From the NCBI GenBank assembly GCA_035610365.1, contig CM069432.1:281054709-281118708 (forward strand): a stretch of 64,000 nucleotides of DNA. The letters are read 5' to 3'. The notes beneath the pieces are model-generated. The model searched no databases. It worked only from the letters and a program-made list of their open reading frames with translations, and was not told the DNA's origin. The stretch comes from Aquatica leii (taxonomy: Eukaryota; Arthropoda; Insecta; Coleoptera; Lampyridae). The stretch's first letter is position 1, and each line of letters opens with the position of its first letter. Position numbers and translations under genes: made by a program. This document shows, in pieces, positions 23,836 to 36,030 of this stretch.

Positions 23836-25956
23836 CACATCGTAATAATGATAAATTAAGGTCTCTACAGACAAGGTGTTTTCAAAATATCTACAGAAAT
23901 TTTAAGAGATGATAATACTGAATACTGTCGTCTTTTAAAAAGTTTGGTATTACGGGGTATTTGCAGTAATTGGATAGGATGCATATTAAAAAAAAAACAA
24001 AACTAAAAAGATAAAAAAGATAGAATTTATTCAGAACATAAGTATTCTGATAATACTTTGACCTTTGAATGGACTGTTACGGTAAGAATTATGGGTAACT
24101 AAATTTAAATGGAGCGATGGCCGCAGTAGTTCGGTTCTTGTAGGCAAAATGGGGTGGGTTAGAAATTGTGAGGGGAATATTTAAATCAAAGATGTCGTGG
24201 TAGATAAAATTAGTCAAATAGTGATTAGAAATTGTTAGAAATGGGCGCCACACAATTTGTTTAGTTACGGTCCTGTTAAGTAAATTGTAAATGTTTAACA
24301 GGGCTCTAGTAGTAGCGAAGGGTTGCTGAAAGAAAAAAAACGGGGAAGGTTAGGCAATAAATAGCAATCAGTAAATTTGATGTAAATATAATGAATTTAG
24401 AATAAATAGCAATTTACAAAATAATCAATAAAATATTCAATTTTGAATTATGCAAACAAGATATGCGTGAAGTTGAGCAAAACAATCGATAATGGATTTC
24501 AAATATTACAAAAATACAGGATCTAAATTACCTTGTGTTAAAACAAAAGTAGTAAAACCAATTTAATTACCTTAGGTTCGCAAAACAAACAACAAAAAAA
24601 AATTAATTTGGGGCAGCGATCGTTATTCGACAAGACAGTAATTTCAAATTTGAAATACAAAAAAAATCTTACCTTATTACATCGCTGATGGAATTCCGTG
24701 CACGGTATTTCCAGTCGAAGTTTCCTTAAATAAAATATTTAAAACAAACAATTGGCCGTCGGCAAATAACAGCCGAGAATTAGAGTTAGGTTCAAGTTTA
24801 TTATCTCGTAGATGAGGAGATGCGCGACCAAATTTATGTAGGTTAATAGGTTAGTTACAATTACGTTACGTCAACAAATTTCAAGGTAAATCAGATAACA
24901 ACTTCTTATAGAAACAAAGAGAAATTAAATTAAGTAAATTAAGCCGAAGTTTAAATAACAAAAGTGAATTGTAAATAGCAAAAAAAAAATTGTAAAATTT
25001 TAAAGTATAAGGAAAAGTTTTTGAATTTCTAAAGTTGATTAAGCAAGTAGGATTTTGATTAAAAGTTCAATGTAGAAAATCAAATCTTTGAGATTTGCAC
25101 AAATATGAATTAATTCACAATAAAATGAAGGTTAACGGTTGGTTTTTTTTCACTTAGCGTCAGTTGGTGCAATCGAAGTTGACTTCTCAGCGTAGCGTTA
25201 GTAGAGTTTACAGATGAACGGAGTATTTTGGTAGTTGAAGGAACTTTCACACATGGAGTAAACAATTCGTTGGAGGAAACGTTCATACGAATTAGAACAA
25301 TTTCGTCGGAAGAAAAACCGCTATAAAGAGGAAGGGAGAGAAGCGAAGTTAGATTAACTAAATAAAACAAAAACTAGGTACTTCACCTGGGTATAATAAT
25401 CCAGCGTTAAGAAAACTAAGTACACTTTTAAAATTTAAAGTAACTTATAGCCGTAAATATACGATTTTTAGTAATTTTAGGAAAGAAACAGGTTCCGTAG
25501 ATATACTAAAAGTTAGGAAGGTTTTAACGTAATATCCGGTAAAATCGCCGTGTTTAAGTAAACGTTAGTACTTCCAAGGTACAGTAAATTTTTGAGGTGA
25601 TCTCAACAAGAGTTTGTCAGGAACTAATTAAAGAAGGAAACGAAGTACCTAAGGTTATAATGACCTCAGAAGATAACAAAATAAATTCGTCAGCAAACTC
25701 GTGTGAACGCTCGAGTAACTGATATTTTAAACAAAAATATTTATAAGGACTTGTAGAAAAGCAGAATTTAATCACGTATTAAGTGAAAATAATACGCTCT
25801 TAATTAGTCATAAATTACAAATTATGAACTTTAAAATGTAACGTAATAAAGCGTGAGATTAGTAACAACAGCAAATTCCCACACGTATAACTTAAATAAA
25901 TGAAACAGTGCCGGATTTAGGAAAATTTGCTCAGGGCGTAACAGGACATTCGAGCA
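23836..25956. other. AT-rich DNA with no recognisable gene
   Basis: A minus-strand frame at 25110-25370 (86 codons) has no family resemblance. Nothing else stands out. Confidence 0.5.
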
Positions 25957-28605
25957 TTAAAATTTATAAAATAATGTTTTTAGAAAATTATAAAACATTT
26001 CTGATTCCGTAGGAAACTGCAAATCAAACAAATAAATAATTTTAAAACAAATATCTAAAGATCTTATAATATTAGTAAATTTAAAGCTTATATTATCGAA
26101 GTTTATAAAAATGTCCCTGATATCAAAGATGCTGTCACCAACCATTTCACCAACGCAGTAGATAGACGGCTGCAGGGAAAGTTTTGTCCTCTTCAAATGA
26201 TTGATTTGATCTTCGACCTCCTGAAGGCTACTACCCACAAGAACAACTGATTCTTGGGAGTCTTTTATGGTGAACTTAATAAATGATTTTTTTGCCAGTG
26301 GCATCCTTTCTGGTTACTTTGTTGGCACAAAGTAGCCATGTAGGGCCCAAATCAGAGCTGCGTTGCGTTCATCTGTAAAAAACAAGTTTTGATTAGTATT
26401 ATCACTGCTCTATCTCTGCAGTTATTTTTTACAAAGCATAAAACCCTTTTTTTGTAAAGATTGTACATGTTTGGGACTTACTTTCTGAAATTGTGTTGTT
26501 TTTTATCATTTTGACTTCACATTTCGGTCTTTTATCTGATTTTCTGTTCTGTAAGGAAAAGTAATAGTTTATTGAACATCTTTTCCCAATTCGTCAAGAG
26601 TCCGTCTCGACGGAACGATGCTTGGAAATCCATGTCAATCTAGAACGATCCAACAATTATAGTATAGTAGGTAAAGCAAATTGTGAAAAACTAAGTAATA
26701 TGTACACTTACCAATCGAAAACCAGATTGGTTTTTGTAAAATGTCAATTTTTACATAATCTCTGCCGTATTGGGCTGGTCCTTGATAAATTGCAAACGAA
26801 ATTGGCAGCAGACCTTCCAGGTAATACCAAATTCCTCCGATGACAAATTGTCATATTTAAGTGCTTTTATGCACATTTCGGCATTCTCTTCTGGTTCTGG
26901 AAATTAAAAAATATCCGACTTCTTAATATCCTGGTGCTACACGGAAAATTATAATTGAATTATAGGTTAATTAGATTATTAGTTTGCGATAATCTACAAA
27001 ATTGAATCTTCCAGAACTGACGAACTGCTTTTTTACGTCAACATTCTCATTAATTTTTATCAGCAATAAAATTTTATAGCTACAAAAAGTTTTAAGTAAT
27101 GATTGGTAACAAAAAAATCTTGAAGAAACAGAAACTATCAAGTACACCCGGGGAACATGAAAAATCCCACCGCCTAACGATCTAACGTAGAAATTTTGGA
27201 CACCCTTTAATTGTTAGCAATAACCAAGAACGTATTGTAATAGCCAGGTAGATTTTCCATTATATTACGGTCACGTAGATAATGAAATTAGATAATAAAG
27301 TTAAATATCATTATCAAACTACTTTGAGGATGGGCTTTTTCATTGTCCCCGGGTGTACCTACTTATTATTTAGAATGATCTCTCGCACTTGCTGAACTCT
27401 CAACAAAGTGCTGACGATTAATTTTATGTTTACCTAAAACTTCTGCATGTCTGGATTTTTTTCTTTCTGTTTTTTTCTTGGTGCCCTCTGCCACTTGTTT
27501 TAGAACTCTTTTTTTAAATGATGCTGTAATATTCCCCTTTTACTTGTGCGATAGTACTTCTAAAAACAATGTTATGTAAGATTTTTCCAAAGTACAGCAA
27601 AATTCAGCCAACCAGTTTTTTGCATAGAAATCGTTCTAACATTTCCCTTTCAATTTTGTAGCTTGCAGCTAACGACATTTTCAAAGATTTATCTTCAAAG
27701 AATTTTGCAACGTTATTAACGAATTTCTTTGTTCTTCATCAAATTTTCCAAACTTGTTGTAAGTCGCCACTAACATGCTTCCTCTAGTAGAAAACTCTAA
27801 TATCGTGCTCAATTGAATGCTGGTAGAAGGTTCATTAGCATTTAAAGATGGAGATAGTGTAAATCTTCTGTATGGCGAGAACTGATTCTCACGTTCTGGT
27901 GTCTAAGGTCTGCTGATTGATCCTACCGAAGACGTTGGATATGAATGATTACTACACGACCATGGACTTAGTGGCATTCCAATGGAATCTCTCCATTGCT
28001 CTAAATGGTGCTCAAATGCAATCCAAGTGGCCAAATCAAATTTTTTCAACAAAAATTGAATATGGTGACGTTTGATAATTTTCAAAATATCAACGAAAAC
28101 CTTTTTAGCTGAAACATTCACAATTAGTTGAAAAAGTAGCTTAAAACAATCGCTTACCAATCAATTCATCAACAATTGCTTCCACATTCCATTTGGAAAG
28201 CAGTGATCTCAGTTCAGTTATTTGCAGTTGTGATTTTATTGCATCGGTATTGTCAGAAATGTAATGCTCATATAGATTTCCACTATGCGTATTTGTACTT
28301 TCATGTGCAGATTAAGAAGTGTTTGGCAGACTGCTAAAAAAAGTTGGATAATAGAGGAGGAGTTTGTCATAAAAATTGTCCCGCCTTTACACATTTGTTC
28401 TTTCGGACATTTGCGGTCTTATTTCTAGCAAATTTTGTGATGCACAATACGTTTCTTTAACTAAAGCTGTATTTTCCAGTAATTTTGCGGGAACTTCTAC
28501 ATAGGTGGCGGGGCCTTGGAGACCTTCCATCGTCAGAGAGTGACCATATTCATAAAGCGAAACAGGATCCATTCCCTCCAACTGTTTTAGTGACCAAATA
28601 TTCAT
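25957..28605 (-). pseudogene. Second gene (ORF2) of the two-gene zinc-finger transposon, decayed
   Basis: Read on the minus strand. The N-terminal part (28605-28387) begins NIWSLKQLEGMDP..., followed by several frameshifted segments. Around 27860-27650 the segment LEFSTRGSMLVATYNKFGKF then DEEQRNSL can be read, fitting the I-L-x-x-x-x-GxxIL-x-x-Y-x-x-x-G-x-L-x-x-x-xR-x-x-L pattern I associate with the second protein of these insect/cnidarian elements. The C-terminus (26304-25957) contains LQPSIYCVGEMVGD and DICFKIIYLFDLQFPTES then MFYNFLKT, again the expected ending (CFK-x-x-x-L-x-x-x-YP-x-E). Function is unknown. It follows ORF1 on the same strand with a gap of about 400 bases, as in other copies of this family known to me. 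Multiple stops make it a pseudogene. Confidence 0.5.
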
Positions 28606-29007
28606 TTGAGAATTGAAATTATTAAGATTGTTTTAATAGATTAAAAATTTTATGCTTTATAGTGGTTCATATTAAATTTTTTTTCAAAATTACAAATGAG
28701 ACACCTGTCATTGCAACACTGGCAATTCGGAACAGAGACTGCATGCAAAAACTGTCTTGGGTAAATCGAAAAATTTAAAACATCCATCAAATTATCTGCA
28801 TAATATAATTAGCAAAGTTAACATTTTGGTTTGAAATTACTCTATTTTTATGTAAGTAGTAGGTACTTGAAGCTAAACCATTTTGTAATATTCCTTTGGG
28901 CGCAATAAGTGTTTTCCTTTTGCAGTCTTTATTAAAGAGGTAGGAGGTCCGAAAATTTGATCTGGTGCAATCAGTGACAGTGAACCAAACTGTTCAATGG
29001 AGTCAAG

Positions 29008-31690
29008 TTAATAAGCAATCAAATTGGGATAAAAATTAACATTTCGCAATGTTTGGCAAAAAAATAAAAGTGTTTTTTCTTCAACAACGACAATTTCCAA
29101 CATTTTATAGAATAAAACGTCGTTATTATATACAACCAAATAATTATCTTTCTTATATTCAATTCCATTATACTGGACCTGAGAACAGAATTCCATGGAT
29201 ATTTTAGTATTGTGAAGAATTTTAGAGATAATATTTTTGTAGTTACTGAGTGTTTTATGCTTTATATTGGGATTGAAACGCAATTTCAGAAAATTTGTAC
29301 CTATCATTAGTTGATGAGCAAACTTCAGCTCATATTTCTTCGCCAAAGTAAGGCAAATGTTCTTACGGGGTGTTATGATACGTGAATACATTTTAAATTG
29401 CCTATGCTTTGCTTCATATTTGAAACACCAAAACTTTTGAAAAGGACCAGATTTTCTAATTAATTTGGGGTAATGAGTTAAATTGTGATGCTTAGGCTTG
29501 AGCGTATCATTAAACCATGTAATGTAGTCATTATTGTGTTTTTCAATTTACTTTTCCAGTATACTTCAAGAGAAAGTTCCAGACAGGATCGTCCAATGGA
29601 ACAAAGTCTCCGATCATTATTGGGAAATATCTAGTAAAAGTCATCATTTCTCTGTCTGACATTTTTAATTTCCGTTTTTTAAGGTGGTGCGGTTCTATTT
29701 TTGAAGAAATATTGTCAATATCAGTCGGTTCAAAATTTTGTTTACGATCGTTGAGGGTGTCTAGATCAAAATACTTCATGCTAATAAAATAGTCAATAAT
29801 ATGGCAGAAATTGTAATGGCAGATACCTTCAAAAAGATCATGCATGACATCTGCATAATTTCATAATTTGCAGTAGTTCGAATAAGTTCATTTTTTTCAG
29901 AACTTAACTTATGAGTATCCTCTTTTGAAACTCTTCAAAATCGACAAAAAAAATTGCTTGAAAACGACTTGTTGAAATTCAGAAATGAATTCAACCCTAA
30001 GTTGTCACTAATCACTAAACCTAATATAAAATGAACACTGACAATGACATTTTTGTCATTTTCCATTTCTATTCCATTGATTTCTAAATCTTTAATCTCA
30101 TTAATGAGGACTATAAAACATTTCTCATTGCCGAATGACTTCAAATCGCTTGATTTTGTCACTGCACCATAAAAAACATTTTCTAATTTATAGACTCTTC
30201 TATTGGCAATGCTGGAAATGAATAATAAATATTACAAATAGAATGTTTTGTTGAGTGTGAACCAAGGGGATTCATTCTCAAAGTCGTCAATGTATAAGAA
30301 ATAAGGAAGTACAATTTTATTGGGATACAATTGAATTTTTTCTTTCCATAATTCTCCTTGGACGAAATTTGCCAATTTATCATTGTTTTCAAAACTTTCC
30401 ATGTAATCTAATGTTGGTTGTAATAGATTATTTCTTTCAAAGAATGATTTCATTTGAAATTTCAAGGGCATCACAATACTCTTAGTTTTTACTTCCTGAT
30501 TTACTAGATTACCTGTCCAGTGTATTGGTTGTACTTCATGGTTAATAGTCACTTCTTTGAGAGTATCAACATAGCAGTTTGTTTTCAGAAATAGTTTTCA
30601 GAAAGTAGTCTGAATTGAAAGATTTAAATGGATTTCTAAAATTTGATACTAGACTACAGAATTTAGTAAATAAGGAAGGATCTTTATGTTTAAAACTGCA
30701 TCTAGCGTAGGTCAGGAAAGTGTCCAGTAACGGATCATGTAAATATTTATTAGCAAATTCTTGTACTTCAAGTACGTCTTTTCTTGAAAAGTTATCATTA
30801 TTATGAAGGGAAAGCAAGAATTGTGAAGCAAGCTTGAATAATTTTTGCTGGAAAATATCAAATTCAAATTTATGTGATTCCTGAAGTGCATCATCATCAT
30901 ATTGTTACAATTTATTTATTATTAACTAATTTATTTATAACGACTAAAAATACTGTTTACCTACTCTAGAAATGTATACACTTTTAAATTAACCGAACTA
31001 ATTAAATCTAATAATATTTAATGAAAACACTTACAGTATATTTATGTATAACCGTTGTATAACACTATCACTTAAGATAAGATAACGTCCTCGGATTTCA
31101 CAATTGTTTACACTAAAAATCACGTACACGATTATTCTCGGTCAATTTATCTAGACACACGCGTGCTAACGATTTATTTCCACTTGATAATCTTCTTAAC
31201 ACATTCGCATTCCAGCAATAACTGACCTACGATTTCCATCTTTGGCATTTATAGACATCGGCGAATCCTTCTAGAGCGTTCCCTACTTTTCGCTATATCT
31301 TCTAGACAGCTTCTAGAAGGCTCTTGCATTTGTAAATAATTTCTCGAACGTTTCACTATGTTGTCGTTTCGATTGTATCATCATATATCATATTAGGAAC
31401 TGAATATGCCATATTGTTTGTCGTACTAGAAGTCGATGGAGCATTGCAATTTAAAGTTTCTATTTCGTCCATTCGAAATTCTTCAAAAATATTACCGTGG
31501 GTATGTTGGCGCTTCACGTGCCGTTTAAAAGAATACAAACTTTGAAAACTTTGACAGCAATCAGAGCATCTAAATGTAGATTATCTCGTCAATTGGTGAT
31601 AACATTTAAAGTGATCAATTAAACTGTTCAAGTCTTCATGATTTTTTTTTTACAAATAAAGCATAACATTTTGATTTATAACTATATTTC
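29008..31690 (-). pseudogene. ORF1 of the two-gene transposon: C2H2 fingers plus CACTA-like transposase, decayed
   Basis: Minus strand. The N-terminus near 31690-31500 carries two C2H2 fingers: one starting MLCFICKK (with an extra A in a poly(A) run shifting the frame) and one reading CSDCCQSFQSLYSFKRHVKR followed by QH. A solo LTR at 30903-31380 interrupts the gene. After it come FQQKLFKLASQFLLSLHNN and a long core in pieces, including HDLFEGICHYNFCHIIDYF, LKMSDREMMTFTRYFPIMIGDFVPLDD and, at the end, RIITPRKNICLTLAKKYELKF. This order is that of a widespread insect/cnidarian family; the HD-x-x-EG-x-x-x-Y motif resembles CACTA/EnSpm transposases, but that class assignment is tentative. Frameshifts separate most segments. 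Confidence 0.6.
30903..31380 (-). mobile_element. Solo LTR with 6-bp target duplication inside the zinc-finger transposon
   Basis: It runs from TGTTACAA to GTATCA (478 bp) and is flanked by TCATAT on both sides (30897-30902 and 31381-31386). Removing it together with one TCATAT restores an uninterrupted frame across the site between the zinc fingers and the transposase core, direct evidence of a clean insertion. It shares blocks with the element A LTR at 49646-50040: ACCGAACTAATTAAATCTAA, then AATCTTCTTAACAC and GCATTTATA. The orientation is the same as that of element A. The TCATCAT simple sequence at the site leaves an uncertainty of a few bases in the exact ends. Confidence 0.75.
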
Positions 31691-31977
31691 AACTTCAAGA
31701 ATATATATTGAATCCCTAAAAATGTATAAAATGTATAGTCGCCGAACAGACATATCTTGCAACTTACTTCAAATTTGCTAACAAGAATGAAATATTCCCA
31801 AACACATTTTTCAAAAAGTAATGAATGCTATTCTTTGGATAAACTAGACATGTATCTAATTAATTTTCTACCCTTGCCAACAAGCTTCAATATACGCAGA
31901 AATAACTAACTATAGATATTTTGCAAACTGTGCGACACGAAAGAATAAAAACAAAAACCGCGGTATAATAGGTAACT

Positions 31978-32153
31978 ACATTGTCAATAGACTTGAAGAA
32001 GAACAGGCAGCATTTAGAACAGGAAGACAAACGCACGATAATATCAACATATTAAGAAGTATAATAGAAAAGGAAGAAGAAAAAGGCGAAGAAGTATTAC
32101 AAGTTACAATCATTGACCTAAAAGCAGCCTTCGATCCAATACAAGGAAAATAA
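31978..32153 (+). pseudogene. LINE reverse transcriptase scrap
   Basis: The plus strand reads RLEEEQAAFRTGRQTHDNIN then ILRSIIEKEEEKGEEVLQVT and IIDLKAAFD. This is the RT fingers region of non-LTR elements (QxxFRxGRxTxDxI...FIDLxKAFD). The frame ends at a TAA near 32150, directly at the border of a Penelope-like relic. Only about 55 codons survive. Confidence 0.65.
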
Positions 32154-32164
32154 TCCGTTGGGTT

Positions 32165-33240
32165 TACGTGTCACAAGAACATCGAGAAATTAGAGAGAAA
32201 CATTCTTTTTGATTTCCAGTTGACCTTGTGTTGATTGTTTAGATGATCAAGACACCTAGACAATTCTAGGTAACCATGAGACCAAACAATAAAAGTGTCA
32301 TCAAGATACATAAACCAGATTTTAGGTTTTAATATCGATGATTCTAAAGCAACCGTTTCAGAGGATTCCATAAAAATATTAGCTACAACAGAAGATAACG
32401 GAGAATCCATAGCGGCGCCCGAAACTTGTTCGTAAAACTTGTTAGCAAATTGAAATTAAGTATATGATAAACATTTATCAGTAAGAGGAACCAAACTCAA
32501 ATCTTTGTCATGGTTAGATAACATTTGCTTGATGATAATAAGCAAATCTTTAATAGAAACTTTGGTAAAAAAACACACAAGAAAATCCCGGGGTTCAAGC
32601 TTTATAGATTTCAAACGTTGAATGAGATTATGAAAGTTGAAGATATGAGAAAAAGTTTTACCTATGAATTCGAAAAGAATATTGGACAAAAACTTGGCTA
32701 GCTTGTAAGTAGGAGATTGAATAGTACTGACGATAGGTTTCAGGAAGTAGATTAGAAGATCTAATAACTTTGCTGATCTCGCGTTTAATCTTCAAAGTGA
32801 GATTACGAATTAAATAAGCGTACGTATACTCTAAAAGAATAAAATGTATTTTCTCAACGTAATCCGTGTGATTTAAAATAACAATAGCGTTGCCTTTGTT
32901 GGCTGGAAGAACGATGCTATCGCGGTTCTTACAAAAACTTTTTTAAGCTGACTCTCTTAAGACTTAGAAATGTTAGATTTAATAAGTTTAGATGAATGAA
33001 GAATTTTGCAAGTATGAATACGAATGAGATCTGAGATGTGGCGAGGAAGATGTTTTGTAGAATTTTCAACAACACATAAAATGTCTTCTTTAGAAATGCG
33101 TTGGGAAAAAGCAGCAAAATTCAAATCCTTGGATAGCACCGATTTCTGTTCTAAGGTAAGAGTGAAACTATATAGGCTGACTACCGGTTTCACGGAGCCT
33201 GTAGTTGAAAAAACTTTCTGATTTTTGGATTCCAACAATT
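32165..33240 (-). pseudogene. Penelope-like element reverse transcriptase relic
   Basis: Minus strand. The N-terminal part (33238-32957) has SVLSKDLNFAAF, EDILCVVENSTKHLP and CKILHSSKLIKSNI, matching the VLSKGLNF...EDII...KSN pattern of Penelope-like proteins. A middle part near 32690-32560 has FVCFFTKVSIKDL-like sequence (VSLFTNVP region). The RT core reads MDSPLSSVVANIFME and WFMYLDDTFIVW, corresponding to GSPLSPVVANLFME and the catalytic YVDDTFVIW. The copy stops soon afterwards, so the GIY-YIG endonuclease is absent. Several frameshifts interrupt it. Penelope-like elements are the class known to carry hammerhead ribozymes, which bears on the foldback at 53.7-54.0 kb. Confidence 0.75.
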
Positions 33241-33649
33241 GAAACTTTTTGAGATGAATTTAAGTAGTTAACCATCGAGTGGTAATAAACTGCTGGTGAG
33301 TACTGTTGTCAAAAAATTCATTCGGAGATAGAGTGTCTGCCAACTCAAGATGAAGATAAAAGAGTTGTTCAGAATTTGTGTCTGGTTTGTTGAATCTATT
33401 CGCGTATCAACGTTAGACTAACACGGTCAAGAATGTTTTTAGACGAACGCGTGTGAGTGTGGAAAACGTTCTAATCTTAGCATAGACTCCAGCTGTAGAA
33501 GCCTTTGCAATTGCATTAAAATTTTAATTTACTACTTCTGAGTAGCTAAACTTTCCTGCTTAGTTTGGTCACAAAGTTTTCACCCCTTTCTGGTGTTGCA
33601 ATTTCAATGTCACAGAGTTATATTTTATTTTGTTTTTATTAAGGTAACT

Positions 33650-34355
33650 TACATAAAATAGACGATTGACCAAGAGGAGCAAATGCCAAAAGCCAATTTT
33701 GAATTAGATTTCGAAGTAGAAATGTTCTTAGGTATTTGAACACGTGGATGTAGAGGACGATTAATAAGTACCTAAATATTCCGCGTTATATTTTTTTGCA
33801 ATGAAAATGAACGTGCTGCAACTACAGAGTACCTCAGGCGATACTTAGATCGCATTGTTCCTAACCACACAACGTTGTTAAACGTTTTTTATATTTTCCT
33901 ACGTTGTCGTGTAGAAAGAGATTTAGAAGGGAACGCTGAAGTAGCTTTAAATGGAGTGAACGAAGTCCTTCTACCAGTATTTGTAGATTATCTCACACAA
34001 CGGGACTTGCTCAAATTAACGTATGGAGAATTTTGCATCATGATGGGTTTTATCTCTATCATTTAAAAAAAATCCAGTGTTTATTTCCTGAAAATTTAGA
34101 AAATCAAATACGGTATTTCCATCGGTTACAAAATAGTTTTGAGGTTGTCCTACGCATACTTTTTACGAATGAGGCTTAATTTACAAGATATGGTATTAAC
34201 AACACACTTAAACCTCACACCTGGACGGGTCAAAACCCCACATGAAGCAATCGTGGTTAACCATCAACATCGTTTTTCCGTCAACGTGTGGGGTGGCTTG
34301 TTAAATATTCATCTTATTGTGCCTTATTTTATTGAAGGACGTCTTAACGCAGAAA
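33650..34355 (+). pseudogene. Tc1/mariner-like (DDE_3) transposase relic
   Basis: Plus strand. Near 33790 one reads NENERAATTEYLRRYLDRIV and NHTTLLNVF, the helix-turn-helix start of a large insect Tc1/mariner-like family. Further on, LRILFTNEA (normally the LFTDEA catalytic strand, with D changed to N) is followed by NPHEAIVVNHQHRFSVNVWGG and PYFIEGRLNAE. Stops and frameshifts lie between. It ends where the 3' end of gypsy element C begins; the rest of the transposase is not found on the far side of element C. Confidence 0.7.
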
Positions 34356-34604
34356 CTTTTTTTTTATTATTTATTTATATTATTATAATAAGCTACAAGA
34401 GCATACACTATTACACCACGCCAACAATAACTAGTAATCGCCGTGGTCGCCGCGCCCAGTATTCCTCCGCGCATGGATCCATCGTCCCCGTCCGATCCAT
34501 TGCCCGCGCCGGTTGGATGCGCACGAAGAAGAAACCCGTAACATTCGGTCATCCTGAAACAGTTTAATGTCCTCATTAATCACCTGTGTATTATGATTCT
34601 AGGA
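34356..34604 (-). mobile_element. 3' terminal sequence of gypsy element C, ending in an A tract
   Basis: After the pol stop, the minus strand continues about 250 bases and ends ATAAATAATAAAAAAAAAG at 34354-34372. TGTTACGGG near 34535 could start the 3' LTR. The end as an A-run immediately abutting transposase sequence looks like a polyadenylated transcript end rather than a TG...CA LTR end, but an accidental A-run at a truncation cannot be excluded. Confidence 0.4.
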
Positions 34605-36030
34605 GATCAATCAGATCTAACCGATCGACTTCCCCGCCATCGCCGTCGCTTTCGCCTGAGATCGCATTCACGCCAGGATAACGCCTAAGGGAGTCAACCG
34701 CCACGGTCGCTTGAAACCGTTTATAACCCCTGACGCCTTTGACAGTTTCAATCAAATACCTGTCATGCGCTAACACATGCTTTCCGCCACAGCACTAAGT
34801 CGCCGACCTTAAAGCTAGTAGCACGTTTTCGCTTTTTATCGTATTGTGCTTTCATACGCCTTGCAGCCCTTTGTATATTATCGCCCGCCTGTAGCCTTGC
34901 GCCCGCCTTCGCCTCCTCAGCAATAGCATCAAAGTCGTCACCCTGTGCCACCACCTGAGGTGCAGAGATTGCTGTTGGGCCGATCACCGTACCGCCGTAT
35001 CTCATGACAGTATCCCCCATCTCTGCGACAGTTGGCCTGCCAGGGACACTCGTCGTGCCCGCCGAACATTCACCGTCGTTCGCACCAGTGCTGCTTGCAA
35101 GCTCACCGTTGGCCAGATCGGCTATCAAGTGAGCAGGAGAGAAATGCGTGGTCGCGTTGACTATATTATTTAGGCCCCAGACAACGTCAGGCAGCTTCTC
35201 GCCCCACCGACCTTCTGTCTCTACGTTTGTCGCCAGAGCCTGTATATAATCGTGCGATTTGATCGTACCACCTGACCATTCGCCTGAGGTGTTGCGATAG
35301 TATTCAAATGCCCTACTAGTGAAAGCCAGTCTTTTATCGCTTATCACCCGCCGGGGATACCCAAACTCACTGAACACCTCCTTCAGGTCTTTAATCATCT
35401 CAGTCGACCTCAAACTTTTAGTTGACTTGGCAACCACAAACTTCGTAAACCCGTCGATCACCACGAGGATGTACGAGTTTCCTCTTGTGCTTTTCACAAA
35501 AGGACCTAAATGGTCGATATGCACCGTGTCGTAGGGTATCGGTCGCCGTTCTATTGGATGTAAGTCGTCTTTCGCAAATGCACACCTCAAGCACGATTTA
35601 ACATACTTACTCACAAATCGCCACATTCTAGGGAACCAAAAGGCCTCCTGTAAAAGCGCCACCGTTCATACCCTGGATGCCCGACATCGTCGTGATGTTT
35701 CCGTAGCATCCCAAACCGAGCCAACGCCGGCACGGACAACTTTTCGCCGTTCAAAGTACTTCGATATAAGCGCCGTCCCTTTATCTTATAGTTCGCTTTG
35801 ACGTCAGGATCGGCTGGACCAAACATTAATGCCGCCATTATAGTCTGTACTTTTAGATCCTGCAGCTGTACTGTGAGGAAGCAATCGTCGTCCGCCATCG
35901 ATACCACATTAACGCCGGTCCTCACTATCGTCTTGCCATAAGGGTTTCTGTTTAACGCAGCTACGTGTTGCATGCGCCCGCCGGCTCTGTATTCTACCTC
36001 AAAGTCAAACTCTGAATAGTTAGCTACCAC
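34605..36030 (-). pseudogene. pol: Integrase of gypsy element C, catalytic Glu region damaged
   Basis: Minus strand. The RNase H tail (FDFEVEYRAGGRMQHVAALNR) leads into the integrase zinc domain (HHDDVGHPGYERW, then C-x-x-C in SCLRCAF after a frameshift near 35620). The catalytic Asp residues are in HIDHLGPF and VISDKRLAFTS. The third motif is abnormal: the long open frame reads NTSGEWSGGTIKSH, but the same DNA one base over reads PQANGQVVRSNRTI, the usual NGQVERxNRTI with Glu changed to Val. So two compensating indels keep the frame open over the active site while the Glu is lost. The C-terminus ends with a typical tail (ahead of 34605) after one further frameshift near 34765. Confidence 0.75.

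Noticed and set aside
34139-34567. Plus-strand open frame of 142 codons
   Set aside because: It begins in the Tc1/mariner-like transposase and runs across the border into antisense of element C; it is a fortuitous join.
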